Assembly: GCA_020543525.1 (NCBI GenBank)
Contig: JAHYIO010000004.1
Span: 310,001-374,000, forward strand
Reading direction: 5' to 3'
From: Coriolopsis trogii
Lineage: Eukaryota > Basidiomycota > Agaricomycetes > Polyporales > Polyporaceae
DNA: 64,000 nucleotides
Part shown: piece after piece, positions 7,946 through 18,926 of the stretch
Numbering within the stretch: the stretch's first letter is position 1
Layout of the letters: the number at the start of each line of letters is the position of its first letter
Translations under genes and position numbers: made by a program
The notes under the pieces: model-generated
What the model was told of the DNA's origin: nothing
The model's input: only the letters and a program-made list of their open reading frames with translations
Databases searched by the model: none

Positions 7946-10068
7946 GTCGCGGTCAAGGTGGGGTGGTGACACCGGCTGTGACTCACCTACTGAACGAGGC
8001 GCGTGACATCACGCGTTGGACCAGTCACGTCGAACAAGCTAGCGTGTTGTCGAGAGCCGCGGTGGAAGTGAGAAGACGATAAGGACTAGCGTGTGAGGAG
8101 GTCTCTATCGATGGTGGCCAAGACAGTCAGCAGATGTGCCTTGGGAATACCGGCCAAATGATTTATCATTGCATCGGATTGAGGTTCGAGGTAGCGCAAG
8201 ACGTCCTAGTCGGCCAAACCGGCGAGCCTGAGACGACGGTGAAGCCATCGAGGAACTTGGAGAAGTGGAGATCGCGAGTCGACGACGACGAGCCAGCAGC
8301 AGAGCCAGTCCCAAACAAGAGATGCATCATGTCGGGCTATCTAACGGAAGCCGTGTTCGACGTTGTTGGAACGGTGGTGGTCGACATGCGAGACAGTGAG
8401 CCCTAACCCTAGTTTCCCCGCAACCGCGATATAGGCGCGCGGTATATCCCCACGCCAACGCCTCAGTGCGTATACTACAAACATCTCTTGTCCCCATTTA
8501 CCCTGCTCGTACCCTGATTCTGCCTCTAGGCTTCATTTCTACCTGCTGAGATGCTTGATGAACACTGCATAGCCCCAATATTGTTTTACCGAACATCGCA
8601 ATGTCCTGCCCTTGCTTTGCGGCATGAAGTAGAACACTGATGCGCGTCGTCCGATGCACTCCTGACAGTTGCGGGAAGCATACTAATACTCTCGCAGTAC
8701 GTGTAAATGCCGTTTCTCTGCGGATCTAATTTTCTAATAACAGCCTTGTTTGGTAGAAGGCGCATTGCCCAGGTCTCATTCCACATCCCTCCTGTTCCGC
8801 CACCCACCGATTCTCAATGCGGACGTTCTTGTGGAGATATTCTCTCACCTTATTTTCCTTCCACAGTTTCTATTGGACCTCGAGCGGCTGTTTGGAAGAG
8901 ATATACGAGCGAATTGCGACTGTGGGGCTTCCGCTTGTCGTCTCTGCTGTTTCATTCCCATCTCATGACCTTGCCAGGGCGGAGGGCGGAGGGCGTAGAT
9001 GTGAACAACCACCGTGACGCCACACGAACTCTTCAATCACAGCTGCACGTTAGCAGAAATACATGGTGGGACAGTGCCACTCTGTCGGAGTCGCAGCGCA
9101 GTGGCTGAATGGTCTGCTGCGCAAACGCGCAGTCAGAGAGCCCAGAAGAGCTTTCGTGCATACCAGGCATGCTGACGTTGGACGATCTTATTCCTGCAGA
9201 GTGGGCGTCCTGCGAAGCCCAGTGCTCTGGACTATATGCAACCCAAGGCAGGGCGTGGTTTACCCTGGTCTTATCTCCTCTGAGGGCGGGTAGGCTACTT
9301 CTTGTACGTCCGATCCAGTCTATTCTTTGTTCTGAGCTCAACCGTTCATCTACGTAAGGGCATGACATTGGTCACATCGGACTACCGCGGCACCAGCTGT
9401 CCATCATTGAATTGGATGACCCGCTTATATAGGGTCATGCTCTTTCTCAGCAATCTGAGTGCGTAGTCGGCCTTCATCCTCCCTACTGTCTCTATATCGC
9501 ACCAGGCTATCGGTAAGTGATGAGATGCCGTCTTCATAGCGCACTTAGGTTGCCGGGAAAGATTGAACACCGGTTGAATTTGTCCAGAAGGTACAGGACG
9601 CCCCATTCAAAATCGACAGCGCCCATCCAGGAGTCAAATTCGCGATACGAGAGACGCTAGGTTTTGGTGCCGAAGGCCTCGGAGCTCCAGTCCAACTAGT
9701 GCTATAGCTAGCCTCACGATACGTTCTGTATGCTATTTTTGATTATGCTGCGTCAACTGCCCATTGAATTCTGGCGCGTTCCGCACATCACATGAATTTT
9801 TTTCCCGGGTTTTAGGCGTCCGGCATTCAAAATCTATCACCGCCCAAAAAACCTCGAGGCCCAACGACCCGGTGGACGACACATAGCACACAGTCACCAC
9901 CGCCGATGGTGCCACGGTTCAGACTACTGTTTGTTGTGCCTCCGTTTACCTGTCATCAAGACTAACGCTTATCGCAGCTATAAAATGCGGCGACCACAAG
10001 CTCAAGGGTTCCTCAGACTCATCCAGGGCTCTACCAGTCCACTCTCCCTTCCAACTCTCATATTCGTC
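7946..10068. other. gene-poor region with a possible F-box-like relic
   Basis: No intact gene recognised. A short plus-strand reading near 8800-8860 (PILNADVLVEIFSHLIF) resembles the start of an F-box, but the frame degenerates at once and no LRRs follow, so at most it is a relic. Small minus-strand ORFs at 9382-9606 and 9733-9915 have no known domain. Confidence 0.35.
9979..9985 (+). promoter_or_regulatory. TATA box of the Cys-rich secreted protein gene
   Basis: TATAAAA, 84 bp upstream of the ATG at 10069; spacing is usual for a fungal core promoter. Confidence 0.55.
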
Positions 10069-10870
10069 ATGTTCAAGCTTGCGTCCCTCGCCGTTGTCAT
10101 CTCGGTCATGGTCTGTGTACCCCTCATACCCCTCCTCGTTCTCAGTCCCGAATATGTATTAACCGGCTCCGAATCCTTCAGGCATCCCTCTCTCATGGAG
10201 CGGCACTCTCCAGCGAGTCCGAGGCTCTACTCCCCTGCGACCAGATCGTTCTCGCAAACTCGTCAGAGCTCCAGGTGCACACCTGCGCCATCCCCGCTGC
10301 CTCCGCAACCGAGGCTGAGGTCGATCGGGAGGTCGATCGGCTGCAGTCGCGAGCGGCGCAAATCCAATGCTTCTCCTCTATTCCTGCGCCTGGCGATGGC
10401 GACGCAAACAGTTTGTGCGGCCAGATCCCAAACAGCGTCACCCAACCTGAGGCTCCGAACAGCTCCCTGTGTCGTTGCATTGTCTACTCCCTTGTGAGTT
10501 GCACCTCTGTTGTACTGTACCCCGACACATGGTCGTGCTCAGCCCGATATCCGTGAAACTGGCTGACATTTTAAAACCTACAGAACTCTGCAGCATACGG
10601 AGTCTGCAACTGCGACTACTGCAAGTAAGTGCGGGTTCTATCGTGTTGAGGGTCAGAGTATGGTAGCACTTGGACTTACGCGAATTTCGCTTTGCCTATA
10701 GCCAGTTGACCCTCAGCAGTCTCCAGGACAACTGCAGAAGCATGAGCCAGCAATGCGTCTCCAGGACCCTCGGCGCGGTGAACTACGACGGTCCGATCTC
10801 TGGTTATACGATTTTGTACCGCGAAGGCAGCTCTTACTCCATTCCTCTTACCACTAGCTGCGCGCTGTAG
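10069..10870 (+). CDS. small secreted Cys-rich protein, function unknown
   Basis: Model: exons 10069-10110, 10182-10493, 10584-10624, 10702-10870 (187 aa). The N-terminus MFKLASLAVVISVM plus the start of exon 2 gives a signal peptide. The mature chain has about ten Cys in loose pairs (LLPCDQ, VHTCAIP, QIQCFSS, SLCGQ, SLCRC, VCNCDYC, DNCRSM, QQCVS, TSCAL), suggesting a disulphide-rich extracellular protein. Introns 2 and 3 have good GTGAGT and GTAAGT donors; intron 1 needs the weak donor GTCTGT (or GTCATG 6 bp earlier), so the first exon edge is the least sure point. I do not recognise the family; small secreted Cys-rich proteins are common in wood-decay fungi and some act as effectors, but nothing here shows a role. 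Confidence 0.72.
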
Positions 10871-11553
10871 CTACTGATACAGCTTAGGTCGTGTGGTCGT
10901 GTAAGGGCCTGAGTACGTGGCGAGGCGACGAGTTGTGCGATGGGGATCTCCTGGGAAATATAGCTCCTTTCTGGCCACGATGCCTAGTATCATCAACGGG
11001 ATCGAGGGCGCGAGTACAGCATACATAGTGACACTGCTTCTACAAACAATCCAGTGATTGAACTATATGTTTGCATTGAGCAATCCGTACTTAAGAAGCT
11101 CACATGATTGAACTTGGCCACTCACCAGAAGGTCGTGTCATTGCGTTCGACTAGAGCAACGATCGAGATGTACATTAACGCTCTTGAAGATCATGTTGAA
11201 AGCTGCCACTCTCTACATCTACGCTCCCATGTATTCAATAATCGCCCGAGTCCGAGTCACAGACTCACAAGAGCGTTACAACCTCATCATAGTGGTATTA
11301 CTCGTACGTTCGGTAGAATGCAATTGGACCAAAGGTACCAACGTTTGGGAAAGTATAGTAAGAGAAAATATTGGCCCCAGAAAGGAAGTCAAAGAAAACA
11401 GAGGGCAAATCCAGTCAATAATAGTGTATGATGTGCGAGTTGCGGTCAAGGAAGGTAGCTGCCGTACGAAGTCGACTGCCCAACCCGAACTCAGACAAGT
11501 ATGCCAGATGCATACGTTTGCTCGAAATACCTATCAGGAACAGTATACACGGC
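10871..11553. other. intergenic, convergent 3' regions
   Basis: AT-richer spacer between the Cys-rich gene (+) and the carboxylesterase (-). No gene or RNA recognised. Confidence 0.5.
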
Positions 11554-13772
11554 CTACTCGGCGAGGACTGTCGCAACGGACTCGATGTAGGCGATCTGCT
11601 CCGCACGATAGTCGTCGTTGATGACCGGGAAGCTTGCGTCCGAAGAGCCGGACGTCATCTTCGTCGTGTCAAACTGCAAGAGCACCTGCGGCGTCCAGTT
11701 CTACAGTCAGTATCTCAAGCGGCGGCGACAGCGGAGAGGGACGTACCTGATTCTTGGACGTGTATTGCGGCCAGGTCGTCTCTGGAGCAGTGAGGATATG
11801 TCAGCAGACGTTCATCGGGTTTCAGTGGAAGAAGGGGAAACCCACTCTTCAGACCCTTGCCGTCGTTAGGCGTGAGGCTGGCTGCAAACGAGACCCAGTA
11901 GTCGACCATAGCACTGCTGACCAACTTATCGGTGGCGTCCGTGCCAGTTTGCGCCACCTGCCCATACACATAAGGAATTTCGAGCGTATGGGTGACTGCA
12001 AAGCCATGTCATCAAAGTAGTCAGTGAGTGGCATGATAAGGGGTAAGGCGGTCTCTGATTCGCACCTCCCTTGCTTGGATCCGTCACAGCTTTCTGGTCG
12101 GCGAAGAGGTACCCGAACGCCTGGACGCCTGCATCGCTCGCCGCCTGGATCCACCTGCGCCGAGTGCTCTGGAACGTCGCGTCTCCCATAATCGCAGAGC
12201 CGCGCTTGACTGTGCTGCTGTGTCCGAACGTCTCGTCCCCGGTTCCGTACGGGGAGCCGAGGGAGGGATCGTCGGGATAAAGCTTGAGGAGCTCGTCGAC
12301 TGCGTCCTGGAATTCCTGCGGAGGGTTCGGCGTGAACGGCTGGTCTTGGCTATACAAAAACTGGACGAGTTGCGACTCATTTGCCAGTGTCTGCGGTACA
12401 AAGTATGTAGCTAGGATGGTGGAAGTGTGAGGACACAATGTTTTCTAGGCAGGAATGACCATCAGAGACGAACCTTCGTCCAAGTTCGTGCCCATGATGA
12501 ACGGAATCTTGGAAAACTTGCCCGCACTGAGGAGTTTCGAAGGAAGATCGGGAACAACGCCTGCGGAGCCGTCAATGACTGGAGAAAACCGGTAAGTCGA
12601 AGCGTCCACTGCCGAGGTTTGCTCCCAAGCAGTGAGCAGAGTTGCCGTATCGCCGTTCCGCATACACGAGATCGTCGAGCCCTCTTTGGCGTTGGCGCAG
12701 CTGGGCATCTTGGACACAAAAGTGTCCCACACCGTCTGGCGCTTGGAGGCGTCAAAGTAGGGGAACGCAGCGGTCGATTGCATAATCTAGATGGGAGACC
12801 TCGTCGTGAGCACGCAGACTCGCCATGAAGTGGAGAAGAAAAGATACACACCGCCCCACGAGCATAACGCTCCAGTCCCGAGTTGAGCATCAAGCTGGAG
12901 ACGCATACCGCACCAGCACTTTGGCCGAAGATGGTGACCTGTAGAGACATATCATCAGTCTTGGTTGAAGGCTGCACAAGCGCATGTACGGAGACTTGCC
13001 TTCTTCGGGTCACCGCCGAAAGCAGCAATGTTCTTGTTCACCCACTCCATCGCGACGAGCTGGTCCTTCAAGCCGAGGTTGAGCACGCCGAGAGACTCCG
13101 CCTCCTTACCCTGCGGGAATCCAAATGGTCCAAGTCGGTAGTTCATGCTGACGTAGATTACCGGCGTGCCCTTTAGCACAGATCCATGTCAGCATCGGGC
13201 CTACAGGAGAAGACCATACACGTACGCGCGACACACTCTGTTGCACAATGGCATTCGCGTCGAACTGGGAAGAGGCACCCCTCATGAACGAGCCTCCGTG
13301 AACCCATACCATGACTGGGAGCGCGGCATTGCTGGCGGTGGATGCCGGGCGGAAGACGTTCAACGTGAGACAGTCTTCAGAAACACCATCCATCTGTGAT
13401 TTCCGGTTATATGGAGCCCATGGACAAGGGCATGGGATACGCACGTTGAACTGGACACAGGGTGCTCCAAACTTGGAGGCATCGAGCGTTGTGCCATCGG
13501 GCTTCGTCTTCAGCACTGAAGGCGAGAACCGTAGACTGCCTACGGGAGGCTCAGCGTAGGGTATACCTGGCAGATGGAATATAGGGATGTGTCTGTGAGC
13601 GATCCGTTCTTGAAGCTAGCAGCGATACCCTACCTCCGAAGAACTCGACGCCAGACTTAGTGCTGCCAACGACGGCCGTTCCACTGATAGTCACCTGAGG
13701 CGACTGGGCAAGAGAGACCCGCGTAAGAACGAGGGCAGTGAGCGCGAAAGCCTGGAGTGCGTGGCCGAACAT
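11554..13772 (-). CDS. secreted type-B carboxylesterase/lipase (alpha/beta hydrolase)
   Basis: Ten exons, 5' to 3': 13772-13634, 13566-13445, 13393-13226, 13170-13000, 12938-12852, 12786-12474, 12410-12066, 11995-11846, 11781-11747, 11700-11554; 558 aa, the usual length. Signal peptide [20 protein letters not shown]... . Landmarks: [10 protein letters not shown] (family Cys pair), the oxyanion-hole WVHGGSF (about residue 119), nucleophile elbow IFGQSAG with Ser207, Glu333 in NLDEATYF, and His451 in [11 protein letters not shown]. These match the Ser-Glu-His triad spacing of fungal lipases such as C. rugosa lipase (209/341/449). It should hydrolyse ester bonds of lipids or xenobiotic esters outside the cell. 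Intron 4 (12939-12999) starts with GC (GCAAGT) rather than GT. Substrate cannot be told from sequence. Confidence 0.95.
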
Positions 13773-14813
13773 GGCAGGAGAAGCTTAGTAGTAGAAGAAG
13801 AGAAAGAAGAGGAAGGTAGTATGAGACCTCACTGAGCTCAGCGAAGCATTAAGTATCCCTCTGGGTGGGTTACTCTCGCAATGCTCCGGCGAGAATGACC
13901 AATGCCCATTTGTCCGAGAACGATGCGGACTGGTCCTCGCCGAACGTTAGCCAGTACGGTCTTCGTAACTCGCTTGCAGCATATGTTAGTCGACTACGCT
14001 AGTCCGTCAGCGCCCAGAGAAGATGGCTCATGCGACGAGAATGAGGCGGTCTGAACCGTCCGTCATCCAGTATCTTTGCCTGCTGACTTCATACGACGTT
14101 GATCAGCCAGGCTTCCTCGGGGCACGAAACGTACCAGCCTCGAGCACAGCTATCCGGTTCTATCCGGGACGTTCGGGAAATCGCCCTCACATCGAACCGG
14201 CACGACCTAGCTATAGCTGCCAGTGGCCTCGCGTATTTTCAGTCGCATATTCGGTGGTTGGCGAATCGATGCCTAAGTAGGCTACCTCGTCTGATCCGGA
14301 AGTGTGTTCTGTCGGAATTGGGCGCCGAACTCGGGGAGGCAGTGCCCCGACAACCTGCGTCGGCTAGAAGTAATGTCGGAGGATGCGCCGGAGTGAATAA
14401 TAATAATAGACGCATGAAAGCAGAAACGGACCCGGACCATGGATGAGGACGTCGAGGTCTAGTTTGCTTCCGAGGAGCCTTGAGTGGTCACGCGATGCCA
14501 CCGATGCCAACAACCACTTAGCCTCAGAGCATTGTACTGTACTGAGTGACGTTGATAGCGCTATTGAAGCGCAGTCTTCCGACATCGCGATCAGCAAACC
14601 TGTCACAACTAGTCAATACTAATGGGACTCGCCTGTAACTGCATCGGACTGCGAGCCGTCGCGAGGTGCAGTAACGAGTGTTTGTGCAGTAGAGACTGAA
14701 TCTTGGACTTGAACTCTATTTATCTCTACTTCCACATACAATCGTATATTCCAACAAACAATCGAACTCCCTCATCATCTTCGTCAATCTCGAATCCATT
14801 TTGAGCGTGCGGA
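13773..14813. other. intergenic between carboxylesterase promoter and RlpA copy 2
   Basis: Holds the promoter side of the carboxylesterase (AT-rich near 13850) and the 3' side of RlpA copy 2. No further gene recognised; small ORFs are not protein-like. Confidence 0.5.
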
Positions 14814-15333
14814 TTAGAGGAGAGTCCAGGTGATGCCGTGGATGCGTCCAACATCGAGCGGCGCAAGCTGCTGGAACGCCGCCGGGCTGAGGTCGACCGA
14901 ACCTACTGCGCACTCAGGGCAAGTGTCCGCGACGGTGACGGTGACCTGCCTCCCAGCAGGGGTGGTCACCCGTATGAGCCGGCCGCACATGGGGTTGCTA
15001 GAACGACTGATGAGCACAATTCGGACAATGGAAGGCGGACGTTGGGGTACGTAGAGAGAGGCGGACACTCACTTGTTCGGGTTCGGAGTCGCGCCGGGGA
15101 AGCTCTGGATTGTTGCGATGTCGATGGCGACAATGAAGTCGGTGTCGACGTTGACGTGACCGCAGGAGCCTAGCCCAACGTGGAACCAAGTTGCTGTAAA
15201 ACAACATACGTCAGAGCCATGTACCGACAAGGCAAGATAGGCGATGGTACGTACCATCGCCTCCGGAAAAAGTCAGCGCGGACACAGAGGTAGCAGCAGA
15301 GAGTGCGGCGAGGAGGATGGTAGAGAAATGCAT
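14814..15333 (-). CDS. secreted RlpA/expansin-like double-psi beta-barrel protein, copy 2
   Basis: Exons 15333-15255, 15193-15073, 14997-14814; 127 aa. Signal peptide MHFSTILLAALSAATSVSA. The domain repeats the family landmarks: ATWFHVGLGSCG, TDFIVAIDIATIQSFPGA, CGRLIRVT, VADTCPECAVGSVDL and the SPAAFQQLAPLD helix. Differences from copy 1 are scattered conservative changes (for example VNVDT for FNTDA), as for a functional paralogue under constraint. The ATATAA box at 15446-15451 is 113 bp upstream. Likely acts in the cell wall or outside the hypha; target unknown. Confidence 0.93.
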
Positions 15334-16657
15334 GGTGAAGGACGGATGGTGAGTGCGAGAGGTAGAGATTGGACGCTTGAACTTGAGCAACTGTGGACGA
15401 TTGAAACCCAGTGGTCTTGGGCTTCATAGAGCGTGAATGTCGTTCTTATATGCGCACGGAGCCTGCGCGCCTTCGTGTAGCGTATATACCTGGACGGGGC
15501 TCGACGTCTGTCATCATCGTCAGAGTGCGTTTACTGGGCGCACCGGTGATAGTGGAACTAGGTTCATGTCCATACATGGTGCCCATGGAAGTGTCTATGA
15601 TACCTATTGCGTGGCTGAATTCAGCGTTCCGTAACACGATCAGGGACAACAACATACTCAAGTCGCCGTACTGACTGTAAGCCGTAGGCCTGGCGGTTCA
15701 GGCTCGAGCGGCCTTGACCGCTCGCCAACCTCTAGAAGTCAGGTCATTACCGCATGCATGAGCATTTTCAGGCGCCATGTCCGCTCACAGCTACCACAGG
15801 AACGCATGGGCGCGATGTTGCATGTGCTATTTCCTGCGGAATGTCAGCGTGAACAGACAGAGGCGCAAGCGGCAGGACTCACGACCCAACTCGCCCGACC
15901 GCGACATACTGTGCCGTCCCGTCCAGTCCTGGTCGCCTCCCGCTAAGAGTGGTCTCATTTGCGGTCTAAGAGAGGATCAAAGGGTCCGGGCACATTTACG
16001 TCTCCGGGGTGTGAGCCGCTACACCGATGCACAAGCGCATCTAGCGTTTACTGTCAAAATGGCAAGCGCATACATAGCGTCAACGGCACTAAGGCCGAGG
16101 TCCGAGAGGTCATGCAATCTGGCCCATTAGATCGCGTCTCGTTTTTCCGTGCTGGCAGACGTGTATCTGTATAACAGCGGTTCAATATCCCACAGCAACA
16201 TGGTAGCTGGGTACATGCATATTTATTGCCTACAACTCACCTTGTTACCGTGTTACGCCGTCCACTTTCTTCTCACAGATGTCAGAGTAGTTGTCAACAT
16301 AGTATACAGCCTCTTCTCTCAATACGCCGTGACCGCAAAGGTGGTTATGCGGTCCCTTCCCAGTATATAATCCCTTTCAGCTCCTTCACACTCAAGCAGA
16401 TACTCACAGATATGCAATGTCAAGCATCCCTTGTATCGCGAGGGTAGGTTCACTGGTACGCCGCGCACCTTCGCGCTCCATCCCGACGTCGAGCCTCAAC
16501 GCGTAGGTCATCGTGCAGTCATCTTGTTGATAAGTTGTTGGTATCTAGCCGACTGACGTCCACGCATAGTAGCAGAAGAACCAATTCGTATTGTACTTGA
16601 GCGACAAGGGAGAATACGTCGAGGAGAGCACCGTGGTGAGTCGAGGCGACCCAAGAG
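15334..16657. other. intergenic upstream of RlpA copy 2
   Basis: Contains the copy 2 promoter and a stretch (15.45-16.25 kb) resembling 2.05-2.65 kb upstream of copy 1. No intact gene seen. Confidence 0.45.
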
Positions 16658-17158
16658 AGGACCCCTGAAAGTTCCTATAGGACGCCGGCCGGGAGTCCGG
16701 ACGGCGCTTAGGATTTTTGGGCCTCCAGGCCAGCCCAAAGTCCGGACATGAAGGCCCAAAATCGGGGTTCTGGCCGGCCAATCGTCCGGACATGGGCCAT
16801 TCGAGGGCAAAATGATGGACCGTCATCCGGACATGGCCAGCGTCAACCCTTTCCGCAAAATTTGACGCGCACCCCACCCATAATGACTTACTATTAACAA
16901 AGTAAGTAAGAACCTAGTGGGGGTTGTCCGCGAGCCGCGGTGGGCCGAAAATATCAATTCTTGGACGATTTTAGCCCTTTTTGGCCTTTGGACCGACATC
17001 CGGCCCCGAAGGGGCCGGCCGGAAAATCCGGACATGGACGTCCTTCAAGGCCAAGATGGTCGAAAGTCCGGACATGATCCTGAAAAATTGTCCGGACATG
17101 AAGCCCAGGATTTGGGGCGCCTATCGGCCGGCCTACTATAGGAACTTTCAGGGGTCCT
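16658..17158. mobile_element. non-autonomous hAT-like DNA transposon (MITE) with 8 bp target duplication
   Basis: 501 bp. Terminal inverted repeats start AGGACCCCTGAAAGTTCCTA and match perfectly for 23 bp (16658-16680 against 17136-17158), then imperfectly for about 12 more. The octamer CCCAAGAG sits directly outside both ends (16650-16657 and 17159-17166), a target duplication whose 8 bp length is characteristic of hAT transposons. No ORF of use. The inside carries six direct copies of TCCGGACATG, nearly palindromic subterminal-type repeats of the kind bound by hAT transposases. Confidence 0.88.
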
Positions 17159-17409
17159 CCCAAGAGGCGCCCTCGCCTCCAAACGAATCCTGAGGCGCCT
17201 GGCCAGGCCAAACGGAATCCGGTCCGCCTTTCCCCGGGAGCCGTACCGTACACAGACTCCAGGCCCTCGAGTACTCCCAGCCTCCTTAGGCGAATGTTCT
17301 TGCCGCACGCACCCCAGCCAGAGCATATGTTTCACTTCCATCACAATTTGTAACAGTAGCCTACATCGTACATCGTCATGAACAATCATTATCATCACAC
17401 GCCTTCTCC

Positions 17410-17921
17410 TCAGAGGAGGGTCCAGGTGATGCCGTGGAGACGACCGACGTCGAGCGAAGCGAGCTGCTGGAACGCAGTCGGCGTCAGGTCGACGCTGCCG
17501 GGCGCGCACCCGGGGCAGGTGTCCGCAACCGTGACGGTGACGGATTTGCCGTCGGGGCCAGTCACGACCATCTGGCGACCGCACATCGGGTTTCTGAGCA
17601 GGCGGGCGGAGGGGTCAGCGTCGTGAAAGAAAACAGGAGGGAGCGGGAAGGACGTACGCGTTCGGGTTCGCACCGGCACCAGGGAAGCTGGTGATGGTGG
17701 CCACATCGACGGCGACAATGAAGTCGGCGTCGGTGTTGAAGTGCCCGCAGGAGCCAAGGCCGGCGGAGTAGAAGGTAGCTGCAAGATAGACCGCGGTCAG
17801 CGTCGTGTACTGAGTGCCTACAAATGGGACAGGTGAACGTACCATCACCGCCAGACATGGTCTGAGCGTAGCCGAGGGTGGCAGCGGAGGCAACAGCAAG
17901 GAGGACAGCGGAGAAGCGCAT
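17410..17921 (-). CDS. secreted RlpA/expansin-like double-psi beta-barrel protein, copy 3
   Basis: Exons 17921-17843, 17778-17658, 17593-17410; 127 aa, exon lengths equal to copies 1 and 2. Signal peptide MRFSAVLLAVASAATLGYA. The domain has ATFYSAGLGSCG, DADFIVAVDVATITSFPGAG, CGRQMVVT, VADTCPGCAPGSVDLTP and a terminal GITWTLL. The TATATA box is at 18034-18039. The hAT-like element ends 252 bp past its stop codon. Same inferred role as the other copies. Confidence 0.93.
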
Positions 17922-18277
17922 GGTGAAAATGAGGAGAGTACTGAGTTGGGGAAAGGCACCGGGCCAAAATAATTGTGATGGAAAGCGAAGGTGAGTTACA
18001 AACTGAAGAATTCGAGCTGCACCTACGACCCCTTATATACGTTCGTGCGAGAGACGAGGCGCGCAGGCTTCCGTGCGCCTCGCCCTCGATGTGTTGCGTA
18101 ACGCGTCTTGAGGTGCGATCCGGTGTCATAACATCGGACCTACTGGCACTGGCCGACGTTACGGCCATCAGAGGGACATCTTTGCATCCGAGTGATTCAA
18201 TGCTGAAGTTGGTAGATGCATACCGTGATTCGGTACACAGTTGATAAATTATGCAGTTTCAGAGCCTGGACACATGT

Positions 18278-18926
18278 TCAAAAGCCGGCGGGTTCTGGTA
18301 AGCAGGCAAGGGCGCGAAGGCATTCTTCAGAGAACCAGAGAACCTGGAGGAATAGGCTTCTAGCGTTGATTTCGGAGACAGCAAGGGGGGTCCCATCGGA
18401 GCTATACACTCTGCGGAAAGCTTTGCTGTTAGCGACGGCGTCCGGATATACTTACATACCATCCGTTCTGTTTTTGTGCGCAACGACGGTCGGGGCTGTC
18501 TGGACTCCGTATACACACATCTCGAGTTGATGGAGGGTGATGGCCATCTCGTGGTCAAGGCTGAATTTGCACATACACCGCCCCGTCGACCGTGGCGCAT
18601 GGAACCCACGTGTGACCAACGGCTTGCCATTCGCCGTGCAATAGGCGAGTGAACTGCGGCTTGCCAGCTGGTGATGTCGAGGGTGTTTGAGGCGACGTTG
18701 GGCTCTGGGCGGAGGCATTGCCGCCACCAACGCGTTGATGATCAATCCTAGTCGTAACGTGATCGCGCTCACTGCTTGTGCGAGTGGATCGTGACAGACA
18801 GTCCAGGAGAATACCGCATTTCAGGAAAGAAAGGAATGAGTGTCGCGAGTCCAAAGTCTGGTCCAGGAGACGTGCATGGAGGTTAAGTGCATAGGACAGC
18901 CAACTCACCTGGAGGGGCACTGTCAC
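18278..18926 (-). pseudogene. decayed gene of unknown family
   Basis: Reading leftwards on the minus strand, a protein-like stretch (GKPQFTRLLHGEWQAVGHTW, then VPCATVDGAVYVQIQP) runs into TGA at about 18557; the next frame continues sensibly (DHEMAITLHQLEMCVYGVQT, then APTVVAHKNRTDG), as if one base had been inserted. A good GTAAGT donor then leads through a short intron to VYSSDGTPLAVSEINARS. The three pieces read as one soluble domain, but I cannot name the family. Called a pseudogene because of the frame break; a misread base would make it a gene. Limits are approximate. Confidence 0.4.

Noticed and set aside
8401..8412. CCCTAACCCTAG, resembling two telomere repeat units
   Set aside because: Only two units, inside the chromosome arm with genes on both sides; chance is enough.
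8750..8968. F-box gene
   Set aside because: Only about 17 residues resemble an F-box start; the frame then degenerates and no LRRs follow.
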